Below are positions 48,445 to 59,665 of a DNA stretch of 64,000 nucleotides, in pieces. The translations under genes were made by a program, and so were the position numbers. The notes beneath the pieces were generated by a model. The model did not search any database and was not told the origin of the DNA. It was given only the letters and a program-made list of their open reading frames with translations. Each line of letters begins with the position of its first letter. Positions within the stretch are counted from its first letter, which is position 1. This DNA is from Ligustrum vulgare (Eukaryota; Streptophyta; Magnoliopsida; Lamiales; Oleaceae): positions 17,731,446 through 17,795,445 of the forward strand of contig OY743172.1 of NCBI GenBank assembly GCA_963555705.1. Direction: 5' to 3'.

Positions 48445-49128
48445 ATAGGGGACCTGGAGTTGTACAAATGGAGAAAAGGAAATGTTGGGAAGTTCACTAG
48501 GACATTCTAGCACATACGTTACTTTCGTTTGGCCTTCCTGTGACTACCGTTGAGTGATAAATCAATGTTTTGATTTTTCCTTTTCATTGGTTTTCTTTTG
48601 GCTATCCTTCAAGTCTTTGAGGACCTCAGTTTTGTAAGTTACATGATCAGTTCGTTCAAAATTATTATTTTAGGCCATTTTCTTTTGCTTCTTAACAAGA
48701 AGAAAATTGGGGTAAATGTTGTGATGTTATGTTCTAACTTAGCTGACTTTAAGCTATATAAGATGTAAATTTGTGAGGCTTTGAACAATTAGTCTATTGT
48801 GAAACGTTTCACTCGAAGGAAACTGGTTGGAGGGAGTGCAGTTCATGTGGCAAGGTGAGCTAGCATGGTGCTTCATTGTGTCCAATATCTCATGTAAAAA
48901 AAATCCACTTTTTATTTGTAATGGTACGCAATTGGTCTGATATTTACAACGTCTTCATTATGGATGTATTGCTTCCATCTCTTTACTACAGTTGCTTGAC
49001 ACTGGGGGCATGAACTTTATTGGTTGTTATATATGAACTGTATTTTCTACAATTTTCTCCACATTTTTTCGAATATGAAAATTATTATGTATTTGATCTA
49101 TGCGATGTTTGCTTCTTCTTTAGCAACT
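48445..49128. other. Spacer, nothing recognised
   Basis: Unique-looking AT-rich sequence between two solo LTRs. No ORF or RNA gene could be supported. Confidence 0.4.
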
Positions 49129-49133
49129 TAGTG

Positions 49134-49898
49134 TGATGTGTTCCGAACCCTCGATAATCGGAGTTATAGCAGGTTTGACGGGAAAATTTAAATATTCAAG
49201 TCAAAACAAGAATTCAACAGGTTCGACGAGTTTTGAAGATCAAACCGTGTCGAAAAGAACCAGAAAATTAAGCAGCAGGCCTTTTACGACCGTAACCTTT
49301 GGAATTACGACCGTAACGCAAGTATCACAAATTTGAGCAGAACCTTCATTACGGCCGTAAAGAATATGGTCACGGTCGTAAATCTTAAACATAAAGTCAT
49401 TTACGGCAGTAAATCTAATTTTCCGAATTTTCGAGGATTTTGATTATTTTTCCCTTTTAATTATTTGTTTGCCTATTTTAGAATTTTAGTCTAATTATAA
49501 TTCTATTTTGAGTAAATTAGCGACTATGGTTTTATTTTGCTTATTTATACGCATTTTCCATTCATCGTAATTCAGACTTCGATTTTGATATAAACAGTTT
49601 TTATTGAGGATTCAATAAAAGTTATAGGTAGATTCCTATGTTTTTCGAACTTATCAAGAATATTTCTTGTGGCGATCAAATATCGAACTTATCAAATATT
49701 TGCTAGAATATTTGTGGTGTTCAAATCAGAGACTTATCAAGGAGATTGGGCAAATCCTTGTAGCGTTTCGAAAGTCGTGATTCTTTATTCCGTATCGTCG
49801 AGTCATCGCGTCGTGAATATCGGGTCATGATTCCTCCGTCCAACAACAACCTGAGTTCAGAACTTTTCGGAGTTTCTTCCGCGATTCGAATCTTATCA
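49134..49898 (+). mobile_element. Solo LTR with perfect 5-bp target duplication and TTACGGCCGTAA motifs
   Basis: Begins TGATGTGTTCC and ends CGAATCTTATCA, flanked by a perfect TAGTG (49129-49133 and 49899-49903). Its layout parallels the minus-strand LTRs at 50237-50980 and 54749-55438: a TGATGTG start, a cluster of TTACGGCCGTAA-type palindromes (49277-49410), then ATTCTATTTTGAGTAAATTAG and TTTTGCTTATTTATACG. It is therefore a relative in the opposite orientation. Confidence 0.85.
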
Positions 49899-50236
49899 TA
49901 GTGAGTTTGCGATATCTAATATCTAGGAGAGAGATGTCAATGATCTTGGTTGATCTGCAACAAATCAAACAAAATGGTAATGTTCTTAAAATTGTTCTTG
50001 ATCTTCAGTTAGTTTTTTATTTCTTGAGATTATGTTTGGCATTATGTAGTCATTAGGACTGGATTATATTATAGATATAATTATAGCTTTTATTTTCTTA
50101 TCGTGTTCCATACAATCTATTTTACATGATGAGTAAATGTCAATCATTTTCGGATGTAAGACTATTTAATATTGATATGAGATGATGATAAGAACCCAAC
50201 AAATATGACAACAAATGTTATGTATAAGGAGGTTTT

Positions 50237-50980
50237 TGATGTAAACCACGTAGCAATTGTAGCTACGCAACCCACAAATTATTAGAATCGACCCAAGAAC
50301 GCCAAGAAACCACGATTTATGGATCCAATTAAAATTAATTGAACCAAGCAACCAATACAATCACAAGGATATATTGACCTCTTGATCACAAGCAATATTA
50401 ATTCTCACCGAGATTTGAACAAACAAGAATAACTCGCAAGTTCGGGATTTATTCAATGAAGAATAAGATTGTGAAAGCAAAATAGCCTCTCAATTATAAT
50501 ATCAAAGTTGTCTGTAAAGTCTGTCTTACAATGAATATAAAAAACGTATAAATAAGCAAAATAAATCTAGCCGCTAATTAGGCTCAAAATAGAATTCTAA
50601 TTAAAGTAAAATAGTTAAAATAACTAAAACTGGAAAAAGAGGAAATAAAATCCTAAAATTCGATCCGTTCCATACTTACGTCCGTGTGAGATAGGTTACG
50701 GCCGTAAGTCTAATTTCCTGAAAATCTTGTTTTCGAAAGAGAGACAGTTACGGCCGTGATGGATGTTGGTTACGGCCGTAACTTTAAGCAGAATATAATT
50801 TACGGCCGCGAGGATTGTTTTTACAGCCGTAATGGCCTGACTGCAACATTTTCGTTATTCTTGGTCTCCAACTTGATTTTCGTACTCGAGCCCAACATGA
50901 AACTTGCCTATTTAGTCGCCAAGAATGTGTTTTCATCCACTGTTGCTTGAAGAATTGTATTCGGGATCTGGATCACATCA
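50237..50980 (-). repeat. 3' LTR of the gypsy derivative
   Basis: 744 bp. Six TTACGGCCGTAA-type sites lie at about 50683-50835. A short plus-strand frame here, also present in the other LTR, is not a gene. Confidence 0.9.
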
Positions 50981-51934
50981 TTCCCTCCTTCTTCAGGATG
51001 ATTCGTCCCGAATCATAGCTTGGTTCATGGTGTTTCAGTGCACCGCCTGGATCAAAAGGAAAATTCTTGCCTCCATTACATAGGATCAACCAATAGTCTA
51101 ATACTTGGATTGGATGGACGAGTCGAAATATGAACTTCCTTGGCCAAATGTGGTGGGACTCAAACCTCTAAGTATATTCAACCTGCAAGAAAGAATTAAG
51201 CAAAATAGGGTGGGAAATGTTAGTTTCACAAAGTACAAGATAGGGACCCTTGTACTTATGGTATAACATCTCCAAATCCTCTTTCCTAACAACGAGGTCT
51301 TTCTCTTCACCTCCTTCCTTTGTTGCAACTTCTTGCTCAATCTCTTCTATTTCTTTTCTCTCAAGCTCATCCACCTCTTCTAACTCCACATTTTCAAGCT
51401 CAACTACCTCTTCTAAGTTTTTAGTTTCAACTTCTTCTACATTTTTAGTCTCAACTACCCCTTCCACATTTTTATTTTCATCCACACCTTCATCCCCAAT
51501 CACCTCTTTATTACCCAATTTCACATCTCCTACCTTAAATGTTGGATTTTTTTCAACTATTTCTACTGTCAACTCTCCCTCCTTCTTCCCAACATTCATA
51601 TTCCGAGGTTCTTCTTGCAACTTAACTTCATTTTTACCCCTCCGTGCAATCATGTCCTCTTCTAGAAGTTTTAATTGATAATTCAATCTGGATAATGGAT
51701 TAATCTTTTCCTTTACCTCCTTTTGATCTTCAAGTATTTGCTCTAGTGTTAAACTAACTAGGGTGATTGATTCTCCATCCTTCACAAATTTGTACATGTT
51801 TCTATTTTTATCATAAAATGTTTTCCTCTCATGCCTCCATGGCCTACCCCACAACATATGACAAGACTCTAGAGGCACCACATCACATAATACTTCATCA
51901 CTATACCTCCCAATGGTGAAATTCACTAAGACTC

Positions 51935-53930
51935 GTGTTCGCTCAAAATAGTGTACCGCAAGCGCATGAGTCGCGTACAAGTAATAAAGTGGACTTTTTG
52001 AGTCCGGATTGTCGATCCCACGAGGAATGTTTACTTTAGATTATACAACTTTAATTAATTTAATTCTAACAATAAAGAGAAACACACAATTAAAAATATG
52101 GATTTTTGACAATTCTAAATTAACTAAACTAATTTTAAACCAAATTAAAATAAGGAAAATGAAAGATAAAATAGTTGGGATTCATGATTTCATTTAACCG
52201 TAGCCTAATTAATTTATCAACATGCAAATTAACAAATTACTCATTTACAATGTTAGACCCGATTTTCCAAGCTTAGCCAATTACCTCTCTCGAGTGAAAT
52301 CAACCATAATCAATTGGTCTAACCTACTATATCTCTATGTCGATTAAGGCCCAATCAATTGCATTAACTCTTTGTGAAAATAGCTCAATGGATCATCTAG
52401 GGTTTAAGGTATATCTCCATCCTTAACAAGAACCTAGAGCATTTGTTATTTGGTCTAAAATGCATAATATCTCTCGATTATCATACACTTCACAAAACAC
52501 ATATTTGGTGATCAAGCAAACACATGTAATAATCTCAATAACAAACACACATGAAATAAGCATTTAATCAAATAGCAAATATTAAAATTAATCCAAACTA
52601 GGTTAAATTCCATCAATCATCCCAACACTAAAATTTAGCTAAACATGAGTTCGAAAATAAAAATAACAAGAAGCATTAAAAATAGAAACCCGGAGTTTGA
52701 AGATTGTGAATTTGGCTCGCTGCGTGAGTTGCGTCCAGCCGCAACCAGATTCATTGCAAGTTTGCATTGCAGCCTTGCATCAGTTTGCGTCCAGCCGCAA
52801 CCAAGATCAGCCTCCTCAGTTGTATTCCAGCCTGCTCATCTCTGCATCCTTCTTCCTTGTTCAGCACTGTCCTCAGCACACTGCACTAGCAGTCCAGCAC
52901 TGCAGTCCAGGCAGCAGCTTCCTTTCTGTCCAGCAGCCTCCACCAGCAGTAGCAGCCTGCACCAGCTCTTCCTCCAGCAAATTTCAGCAAGCAAAGCAGT
53001 CACAGGCAGCCAGCATTAGCAGCAGCAGCAGCAGCAAATTTCCAGTTGCAGATCACCAGCAGCAGCAGGCTAGTTGCAGCAGACTACCAGCAGCCTCTAC
53101 TTCCTTTGAACCGTCCAGTAGCTTCCAGCAATCAGCAGCAGTGGCTTTTGTGCAGTTGCAACAGCCAGCACTTCAGCACTTCTTCCACAGGCACCAGCAG
53201 TAGCAAACCAGAAGTCCAGCAGCCTCTCTTCGTTTCTGCAATCCACCAAGCAGCAGAATCAATCACCAAATTCCACAGGCAGTAGCTGCAACTCAGGTCC
53301 AGATGGATTTACACTGCTGCTGTCACCAGCAGTGAACTTCACCCGGTCTCAGCCTACAACCAACCCCTAGTTCCTCTATCTATTTCTCTTTTACTTGGCT
53401 CCCACTGCTGCTGTCACCCTGCTCTTCTCCCCCCGGTTTTCACCTTCTGTCTTCCTAGCTCCCACTGCTGCTGTCACCAGCAGTCCTCCTCTCCTTTGTG
53501 TCTGGTTGTGTGTGTATATGTATAGCAGCCTCTTTCCTGTCCAGCTCACGGCACTTTTTCTTGCCCATGCTTCTTTGTCTCTCAGCATCTTTTCTCCATC
53601 ACTCTCCCATCATTTCCAGCTCATGTGATTCCCAGCCACGTTCTCTTGTCTTATTCTTGCTAAAATTGCACTTTTGGTCCTTCAACTTTTGAGATGTTGC
53701 AATTAAGTCCTCAAACTTTTGATTTCTTTCAAATAGGTCCTTGGACATCAAATTTGCTTATCTTTTAGCTCAATTTCTCTCCAATCTTGTCTATTTGCTT
53801 TCCAATTGAGTTTGTACCTAATTGTACAAGATAAACACAATTTATAAGTAGATATTTGCTCAATTTGTCAATTAAAGTGCTAATTTAGGAACTAAATAAG
53901 TGTGTAAAAACACACTTATCAACTTGCTTG
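51935..53930 (-). mobile_element. Solo LTR nested in the gypsy protease frame, 2.0 kb
   Basis: On the minus strand it begins TGATAAGTGTGTTTTTACAC and ends GAGCGAACA. The flanks are ACTCG (51930-51934) and ACTTG (53931-53935), one transition apart. It contains the phrase CGTGGGATCGACAATCCGG, similar to the GTGGGATCGACC of the solo LTR at 3594-5041. A CAG-rich tract occupies 52890-53330. The open frames over that tract are Ser/Gln/Ala repeats and I do not call them genes. Confidence 0.8.
52890..53330 (+). repeat. CAG/AGC-rich tract within the nested LTR
   Basis: Dense imperfect CAGCAGCAG and CCAGCAG words, including an AGC run near 53020-53037. All three plus frames give Q-, S- or A-rich translations. 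Similar CTGCTGTCACC phrases recur at 53318, 53405 and 53465. Confidence 0.85.
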
Positions 53931-54127
53931 GTCACTTTGAACTCCCCACACTCCTTCAACCATGTCATTCTATAAGGTCTAGGATGTTGTAGTAAATGCA
54001 ACCCCAATTTTTCAACCATGTTGATACTAGCCAAATTAGAGATGTACTCCCTATCAATAGCCAAACTATACAGCTTATCACCCACACGACATCTAGTCAT
54101 GAAAGTAGGATCGAACTCATAATTCAT

Positions 54128-54748
54128 CCCTTTATGTTGCTTTCAAAAATTTGAGAGACTCAAAATAAGATGGTCCAGATATTGACAAATATCAAGAAGG
54201 AATTTAATGTTGACTCGAAAAGGAAAAAACAATATCAAGAATTTTAAAGAAATTCAAGAAAGTGGTTCTTGAATTTTGACTAGAAAGGAAAGAATATCAA
54301 GAATTTTAATTTGATTTGGAAGGCAATGATTTATCAAGAATTTAAGGAAATTCAAGAAAGTGGTTCTTGAATGGAATTTTTTTTTTTTTTTTTTGAATTT
54401 TTGGGTGAATTTTCGGAATAAATAAAATAAATAAATAAAAAATAATCTTTTTTTTTATAAATCCAAAAATTCGACAACGAACACGACAAAACAAACGGAA
54501 CTTAATTCGGATAAGAATTAAGCAAAACAAACACTTTTGAAATTTTTTGGAACGATTTTCTGGATTAAAGACTCAACAAACTCAAGAACAAGAAGAACGC
54601 AAAAAACTGAAAAACAAAACACTCAACAAGATATGGATGATTTTTATGGGACTCGATGATAATCAAAAAAATCAAACTGGATAGAAAACTCAAGAAAACA
54701 AAATAAAGATATAACCTTGATTTTTGGAGCCTAAGCTCTGATACCAAA
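54128..54748 (-). other. Leader of the gypsy derivative
   Basis: Non-coding between the primer site and the protease remnant, where gag would normally lie. It contains the repeated phrase TTCAAGAAAGTGGTTCTTGAAT (positions near 54253 and 54350; a self-complementary core) and poly-A/T runs. Confidence 0.6.
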
Positions 54749-55438
54749 TTATGCAAACCATGTAGCAATTGTAGCTACGCAACCCACAAATTATTGGAAT
54801 CGACCCAAGAACGCCAAGAAACCACGATTTATGGATCCAATTAAAATTAATTGAACCAACCAACCAATACAATCACAAGGATATATTGACCTCTTGATTA
54901 CAAGCAATATTAATTCTCAATTAAGATTGTGAAAGCAAAATAGCCTCTCAATTATAATATCAAAGTTGTCTGTAAAGTCTGTCTTACAATGAATATAAAA
55001 AACGTATAAATAAGCAAAATAAATCTAGCCGCTAATTAGGCTCAAAATAGAATTCTAATTAAAGTAAAATAGTTAAAATAACTAAAACTGGAAAAAGAGG
55101 AAATAAAATCCTAAAATTCGATTCGTTCCATACTTACGGTCGTGTGAGATAGGTTACGGCCATAAGTCTAATTTCCTGGAAATCATGTTTTCGAAAGAGA
55201 GACAGTTACGGCCGTGATGGATGTTGGTTACAGCCGTAACTTTAAGCAGAATATAATTTACGGCCGTGAGGATTGTTTTTACGGCCGTAATGGCCTGACT
55301 GCAACATTTTCGTTATTCTTGGTCTCCAACTTGATTTTCATACTTGAGCCCAAAATGAAACTTGCCTATTTAGTCGCCAAGAATGTGTTTTCATCCACTG
55401 TTGCTTGAAGAATTGTATTCGGGATCTGGATCACATCA
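54749..55438 (-). repeat. 5' LTR of the gypsy derivative
   Basis: 690 bp, matching 50237-50980 apart from a deletion of about 54 bp and scattered substitutions, several of them CG to TG or CA in the palindromes. Confidence 0.9.
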
Positions 55439-55460
55439 GTTTTCCTAAAAATTTTAATAC

Positions 55461-56643
55461 TCTTGAAAAAAAATGCTTAATATTATTTAAATTGACAATG
55501 AATTTTTGTAATTCGTGCTATTTTCTTTTCAGTTGTACTGTATTTTTCCTATAATTCAGTCTTGGTCAATGAAATAAGTCTGTGTATCGCACGGGTGTGA
55601 AACTAGTTCATTTTAGTCATAGATGATTAATTTCTGTTCTGGTTGTTTCTCATCAAATTAAAATAAATAATAAACTATGCGAATTTTGAAGGCAAATCCA
55701 ATTAAGTTGTGTTAATTTTACAAACTTGAGATTTCTTCAATTCATTCATCATTTCTACATTATTTTTATTTATTTACTGATTTTGTTCATTTTTCTATTT
55801 TTCAATATAAATTTAAACAATTAAAATATACAAAAATATATTACAGATTTTAACAATAAATTCAAATAATTTATATTAAACAATTGACCAATCAGTAATT
55901 TTTACTAAAATAATAATGTAACAGTATGAAGAAAGAAATTGTCAGTATGAAGAAAGAAGAATCAATTAATGCAACAATATTTATTAAAATTAATGATTAT
56001 TTTTTAGAAAAACACTTGAAATTAATAATTAATACTTAAAAAATCAAATTATCTTGAAAAAAAATGCTTAATATTATTTAAATTGACAATGAATTTTTGT
56101 AATTCGTGCTATTTTCTTTTCAGTTGTACTGTATTTTTCCTATAATTCAGTCTTGGTCAATGAAATAAGTCTGTGTATCGCACGGGTGTGAAACTAGTTC
56201 ATTTTAGTCATAGATGATTAATTTCTGTTCTGATTGTTTCTCATCAAATTAAAATAAATAATAAACTATGCGAATTTTGAAGGCAAATCCAATTAAGTTG
56301 GGTTAATTTTACAAACTTGAGATTTCTTCAATTCATTCATCATTTCTACATTATTTTTATTTATTTACTGATTCTGTTCATTTTTCTATTTTTCAATATA
56401 AATTTAAACAACTAAAATATACAAAAATATATTACAGATTTTAAAAATAAGTTCAAATAATTTCTATTAAACAATTGATCAATCAGTAATTTTTATTAAA
56501 ATAATAATGTAACAGTATGAAGAAAGAAATTGTCAGTACGAAGAAAGAAGAATCAATTAATGCAACAATATTTATTAAAATTAATGATTATTTTTTTAGA
56601 AAAACACTTGAAATTAATAATTAATACTTAAAAAATCAAATTA
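55461..56643. repeat. 591-bp direct tandem duplication with Helitron-like 3' end
   Basis: Copy 1 (55461-56051) and copy 2 (56052-56643) both start TCTTGAAAAAAAATGCTTAA and end AAAAAATCAAATTA. They differ at only a few positions. Each contains GTATCGCACGGGTGTGAAACTAG (CTAG at 55603-55606 and 56194-56197), a degenerate form of the Helitron 3' hairpin seen further right. No ORF. Confidence 0.9.
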
Positions 56644-57017
56644 TATCAAAAAACTATATTCTACACCTCTTTTTGGGAAGAATATGATGGAAAACAATAT
56701 ATGAAAAGATAAGCGTCGATCTTGAGGAAAATATGTAAGTTGAGTTTTGCACATATATTGTATAAGTCTAATTTTGTAGTTCAAATATTTTTTTAAAAAA
56801 AGAAAATTCCATTTATTGAACGTTAATTCTGGAAATTGAGTTGATATGTTCACGGTATAATCTCTAAAACATTTAATTCATGGCCCGTTTTCCCGTAAAG
56901 ATGATAAAACAATTCAATGGTTTACAATTTATTAAAATATTAAAAAAATAATTATATGCCATAAAAAATTGTGAAACTTTATTTCTTAATTTTATTAACA
57001 TATATTTACAAAAAGAC

Positions 57018-57021
<4 letters not shown>

Positions 57022-57062
<41 letters not shown>
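57022..57062. repeat. TA microsatellite
   Basis: About 20 TA units in AT-rich repeat DNA. Confidence 0.9.
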
Positions 57063-57065
<3 letters not shown>

Positions 57066-57676
57066 CATTAATAATTTTTTTATTGACAAATAATTAAATA
57101 TGCATTTAATTAATTAAATGCATCGAATTTAAAAATTGAAAATTATTAATCATGCGAATGATCTCTTGAGTTAAATTTCACGTACGTGCACCACAAATCT
57201 TGAGATTGATTTTCACTTTTCTGCATCGTCGATATTGTTTAATTTATTACGTTTATTTATATAGAGAAGACTGCATATATTAAATTTGTTACAATTACTT
57301 TATTTTATGTAAATTATAATATTTTGAGGGTTATTATTTCTATTCACGTTAGTGAAAAATATTTGGACGAAATTTTTTATTTATTCTATACAAAATATAT
57401 TTGAAAAATTGCATTATTTAATTTAAACTTGAGCAATTGTTTAAATATGTGTTGTCTATAGCAACTTTTGTGTATCACACAGGTGTGATACAACTACAAA
57501 CTGTAGAAACAATGTATTATTTAAAGAGGTTATCCAAAATTGATGAGAATTATAATTTATTTCTATTTTTAGCATTCATTAATAGTGTGTATCATTAATC
57601 AAAGTAAATTATGTTTTGAATTTTTTTCCTATTTTGTAATGATATTTACAGTAAAATCATTTCATATTATTCTTCC

Positions 57677-57700
57677 GTGCAAGCACGAGTGCGATACTAG
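57677..57700 (+). other. Helitron 3' terminus
   Basis: The stem GCAAGCAC-GA-GTGCGATAC is followed directly by TAG within CTAG, then T. It fits the consensus of the neighbouring ends. I could not assign its 5' partner. A related hairpin without CTAG lies at about 57470-57492. Confidence 0.6.
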
Positions 57701-57925
57701 TAATGAATTAATTTTGTTAATAAAAAATGAAGGGACGATCATTAATTTACACAATAAATAATTTTATAATAACCCTTAAACAGTTAATTGAATAAATATA
57801 GACTAAAATGTGTATATATAAATATCGACTATCTAAAAGATAGTGTATTGCTTTTTGATTTTAATAAATATTAAATTTTTTGTTGATTTTGAATAAAAAA
57901 ATGATTAAAAATCATCATTTCACCA

Positions 57926-59427
57926 TCATATTATATTATATATGAAGGCATGGCACTTCCCAAAAACAAGTTTTGAAACTTTTCCCGTCTAAACTGTTTT
58001 TCCTCAAATAGAAATATTTCAATGAATCAGAATACTTTTAATAATTATACTATCTTCCAAAATGTTTAATAGTTATGACTTGATTCTTAATATCATAGTT
58101 TGATCGAAATAAAGAATTATTTTCAAGGAGATTTTCTCCTAGATATATTATTCCCATACACATGATGGTCAGTCGAGCACTTTAGTTCATTCAGGAAAGA
58201 TTTCAATATTCTGCTGGTTTGTATTTTCATTCCCACCATCTGATAGCTTCTGTATCTTTCTTCTTCACTAGCTTTATTATCTTAAATTTTTCGTAAAATA
58301 TTTTGACATTTCATTTATTGGAATCCTATATTATGAATTGTAATATTTTAGTGGATTTCATTATATTTTAATTAAAATTTTAAATTACTGAAGAGTTTTA
58401 GCTCCTTTGCCTTACTTTAGCAAAAATTCCAGTTTTAAGCTCCTCCTAATTATGTATATAAATAATTCATCGATTTTTTTGCTTTAGAAGGCATGGTTGG
58501 AGATAATATTTGTCAGGTACAAAGGCAAATATCGAACATCAATCCAGTACTTCTGCCCAAGAAATCTGAGAAGGCTGGGAAGGAGCCTAAGTCCCCTGCC
58601 AAGGCAACTAAATCTCCCAAGAAGGACTAATCTTTGGGTAAAAGTAGTATTAAATTCAATTGACTTGGTTTCTCTTTGAGTTATTTGTATGTAATTTGAT
58701 TTACTGTTGTTGGTATGTATGGAAGTCTGGAAAAATCATACTTGAATGGTTCTATTTTTTGGGGAAATAATGTTGTTCATTCATATTGTTGTTAACTACT
58801 TGACGATATTCTGCATTTTTCCTTATAGTGATAATGTAACTAATTTGAAAAAATATTATTAATTTTCTTTTATAAATATAAAATTATATTTTAGTAATTT
58901 GTTGAAAAATATTTAACTAATCTAGAAATGTTTCGATGTAAAGAACTTAAGAATTTTTCTTATATTGGGTATTTTTATAAATTTTCCACTTGGATTATTA
59001 GAAAAAAAAATTAACTGACTAATCCAAAGAATTTATTTCAGAATGAATAATTTCATACTTGATTGACTATTTTATTTTTTATTTTTTTTGGAATACATTG
59101 TTCATTTATATTATTCTTGATTTTTTATTTATTTTTTTTGAACAATAATTATGTAACTGATATGTAGTTGAAAAGTGGAGAAAGAAAATATTTGTAATTT
59201 AAAAGTGTTTTGGAAAAATGCGTTGTTTAAAAATCATTTAAAAAATATTAAGTTTAATAATTAGAAACGCGTTGTTGGGGAAGTGTGTGTTGCAAAGTGA
59301 TTTTTTTTATAATGATAGTGTAACTAATTTCAAAATATATATATTAAATTTTTTTAGAAATATTAATGATAGTATAAAATGTGTTGAAAAATATTAACGA
59401 TAATATTGAATGAATTCGGTCAATATT

Positions 59428-59470
<43 letters not shown>

Positions 59471-59657
59471 AAGTGTTTTATTTGTTTGTGAATTTGAAAT
59501 AATTTGTCTTTTTTAATTTGTACTTCATAAATATATATAGGTCTATGAGGAATATTTCGTATTTAAGAATTTAGCTTTTTCTTTGCAATTTTAACTTTTT
59601 ACATTTTACTTCAAATATTTTGTATATGTCTAATACCGTGTATCGCACGGGTGATAG
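57926..59657 (+). mobile_element. Helitron-like element 1, with captured histone exon
   Basis: It starts TCATATTATATTATATATGA after an A, and shortly after contains GGCACTTCCCAAAAACAAG and CTTTTCCCGTCTAAACTG. It ends at a worn hairpin GTATCGCAC-GG-GTGATAG (59640-59657). No Rep/helicase gene is present, so it is non-autonomous. It carries a histone H2A tail fragment. The limits are inferred from shared end sequences. Confidence 0.6.
58535..58630 (+). pseudogene. Captured histone H2A C-terminal exon fragment
   Basis: In the correct frame the fragment reads NINPVLLPKKSEKAGKEPKS and continues to ATKSPKKD and a TAA at 58628. NINPVLLPKK is the conserved H2A docking-region sequence, and the SPKK tail motifs point to the plant H2A.W-type variant. 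The bases just upstream are scrambled relative to a normal H2A and include a possible acceptor (TTTGTCAG at 58509-58516), as expected if the last exon with its intron border was captured. There is no histone fold and no start codon in frame, so it is a fragment, not a functional gene. Confidence 0.85.
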
Positions 59658-59665
59658 TAATAGTA

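Larger units (their letters stand above)
51168..54127 (-). pseudogene. Gypsy protease region, split by a 2-kb insertion
   Basis: The upstream part (54127 down to 53931) reads RCRVGDKLYSLAIDREYISN and ends at EFKVTKQ. The downstream part (51934 to 51168) resumes with LVNFTIGRYSDEVLCDVVPL, then LWGRPWRHERKTFYDKN and ITLVSLTLEQILEDQ. This is the aspartic-protease-like segment of chromovirus-type gypsy polyproteins. A glutamate-rich spacer (about 51260-51560) follows, and the frame ends before any RT. The two halves meet at the duplicated pentamer, so the frame was continuous before the insertion. With gag and RT absent it cannot support transposition by itself. Confidence 0.85.
50237..55438 (-). 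mobile_element. Ty3/gypsy deletion derivative with nested solo LTR
   Basis: LTRs at 50237-50980 (3' LTR) and 54749-55438 (5' LTR) have TGATGTG...ACATCA ends in minus orientation. They are flanked by a perfect GTTTT target duplication (50232-50236 and 55439-55443). The primer site TGGTATCAGAGC (54735-54746 on the minus strand, initiator Met tRNA type) is two bases from the 5' LTR. The polypurine tract GAAGAAGGAGGGAA (50981-50994) abuts the 3' LTR. Only a protease remnant is present; gag, RT, RNase H and integrase are gone. A further solo LTR (51935-53930) sits in the protease frame. The right LTR lacks about 54 bp that the left copy has near 50405-50460. Confidence 0.92.

Noticed and set aside
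51250..51678. Plus-strand 142-aa Ser/Thr-rich ORF
   Set aside because: It is the reverse of the glutamate-rich spacer of the gypsy protease frame (GAA/GAG read as TTC/CTC).
52645..53203. Plus-strand ORFs of 124 and 168 aa rich in Ser, Gln and Ala
   Set aside because: They lie in the CAG-rich part of a solo LTR, several frames are open at once, and no family is recognisable.
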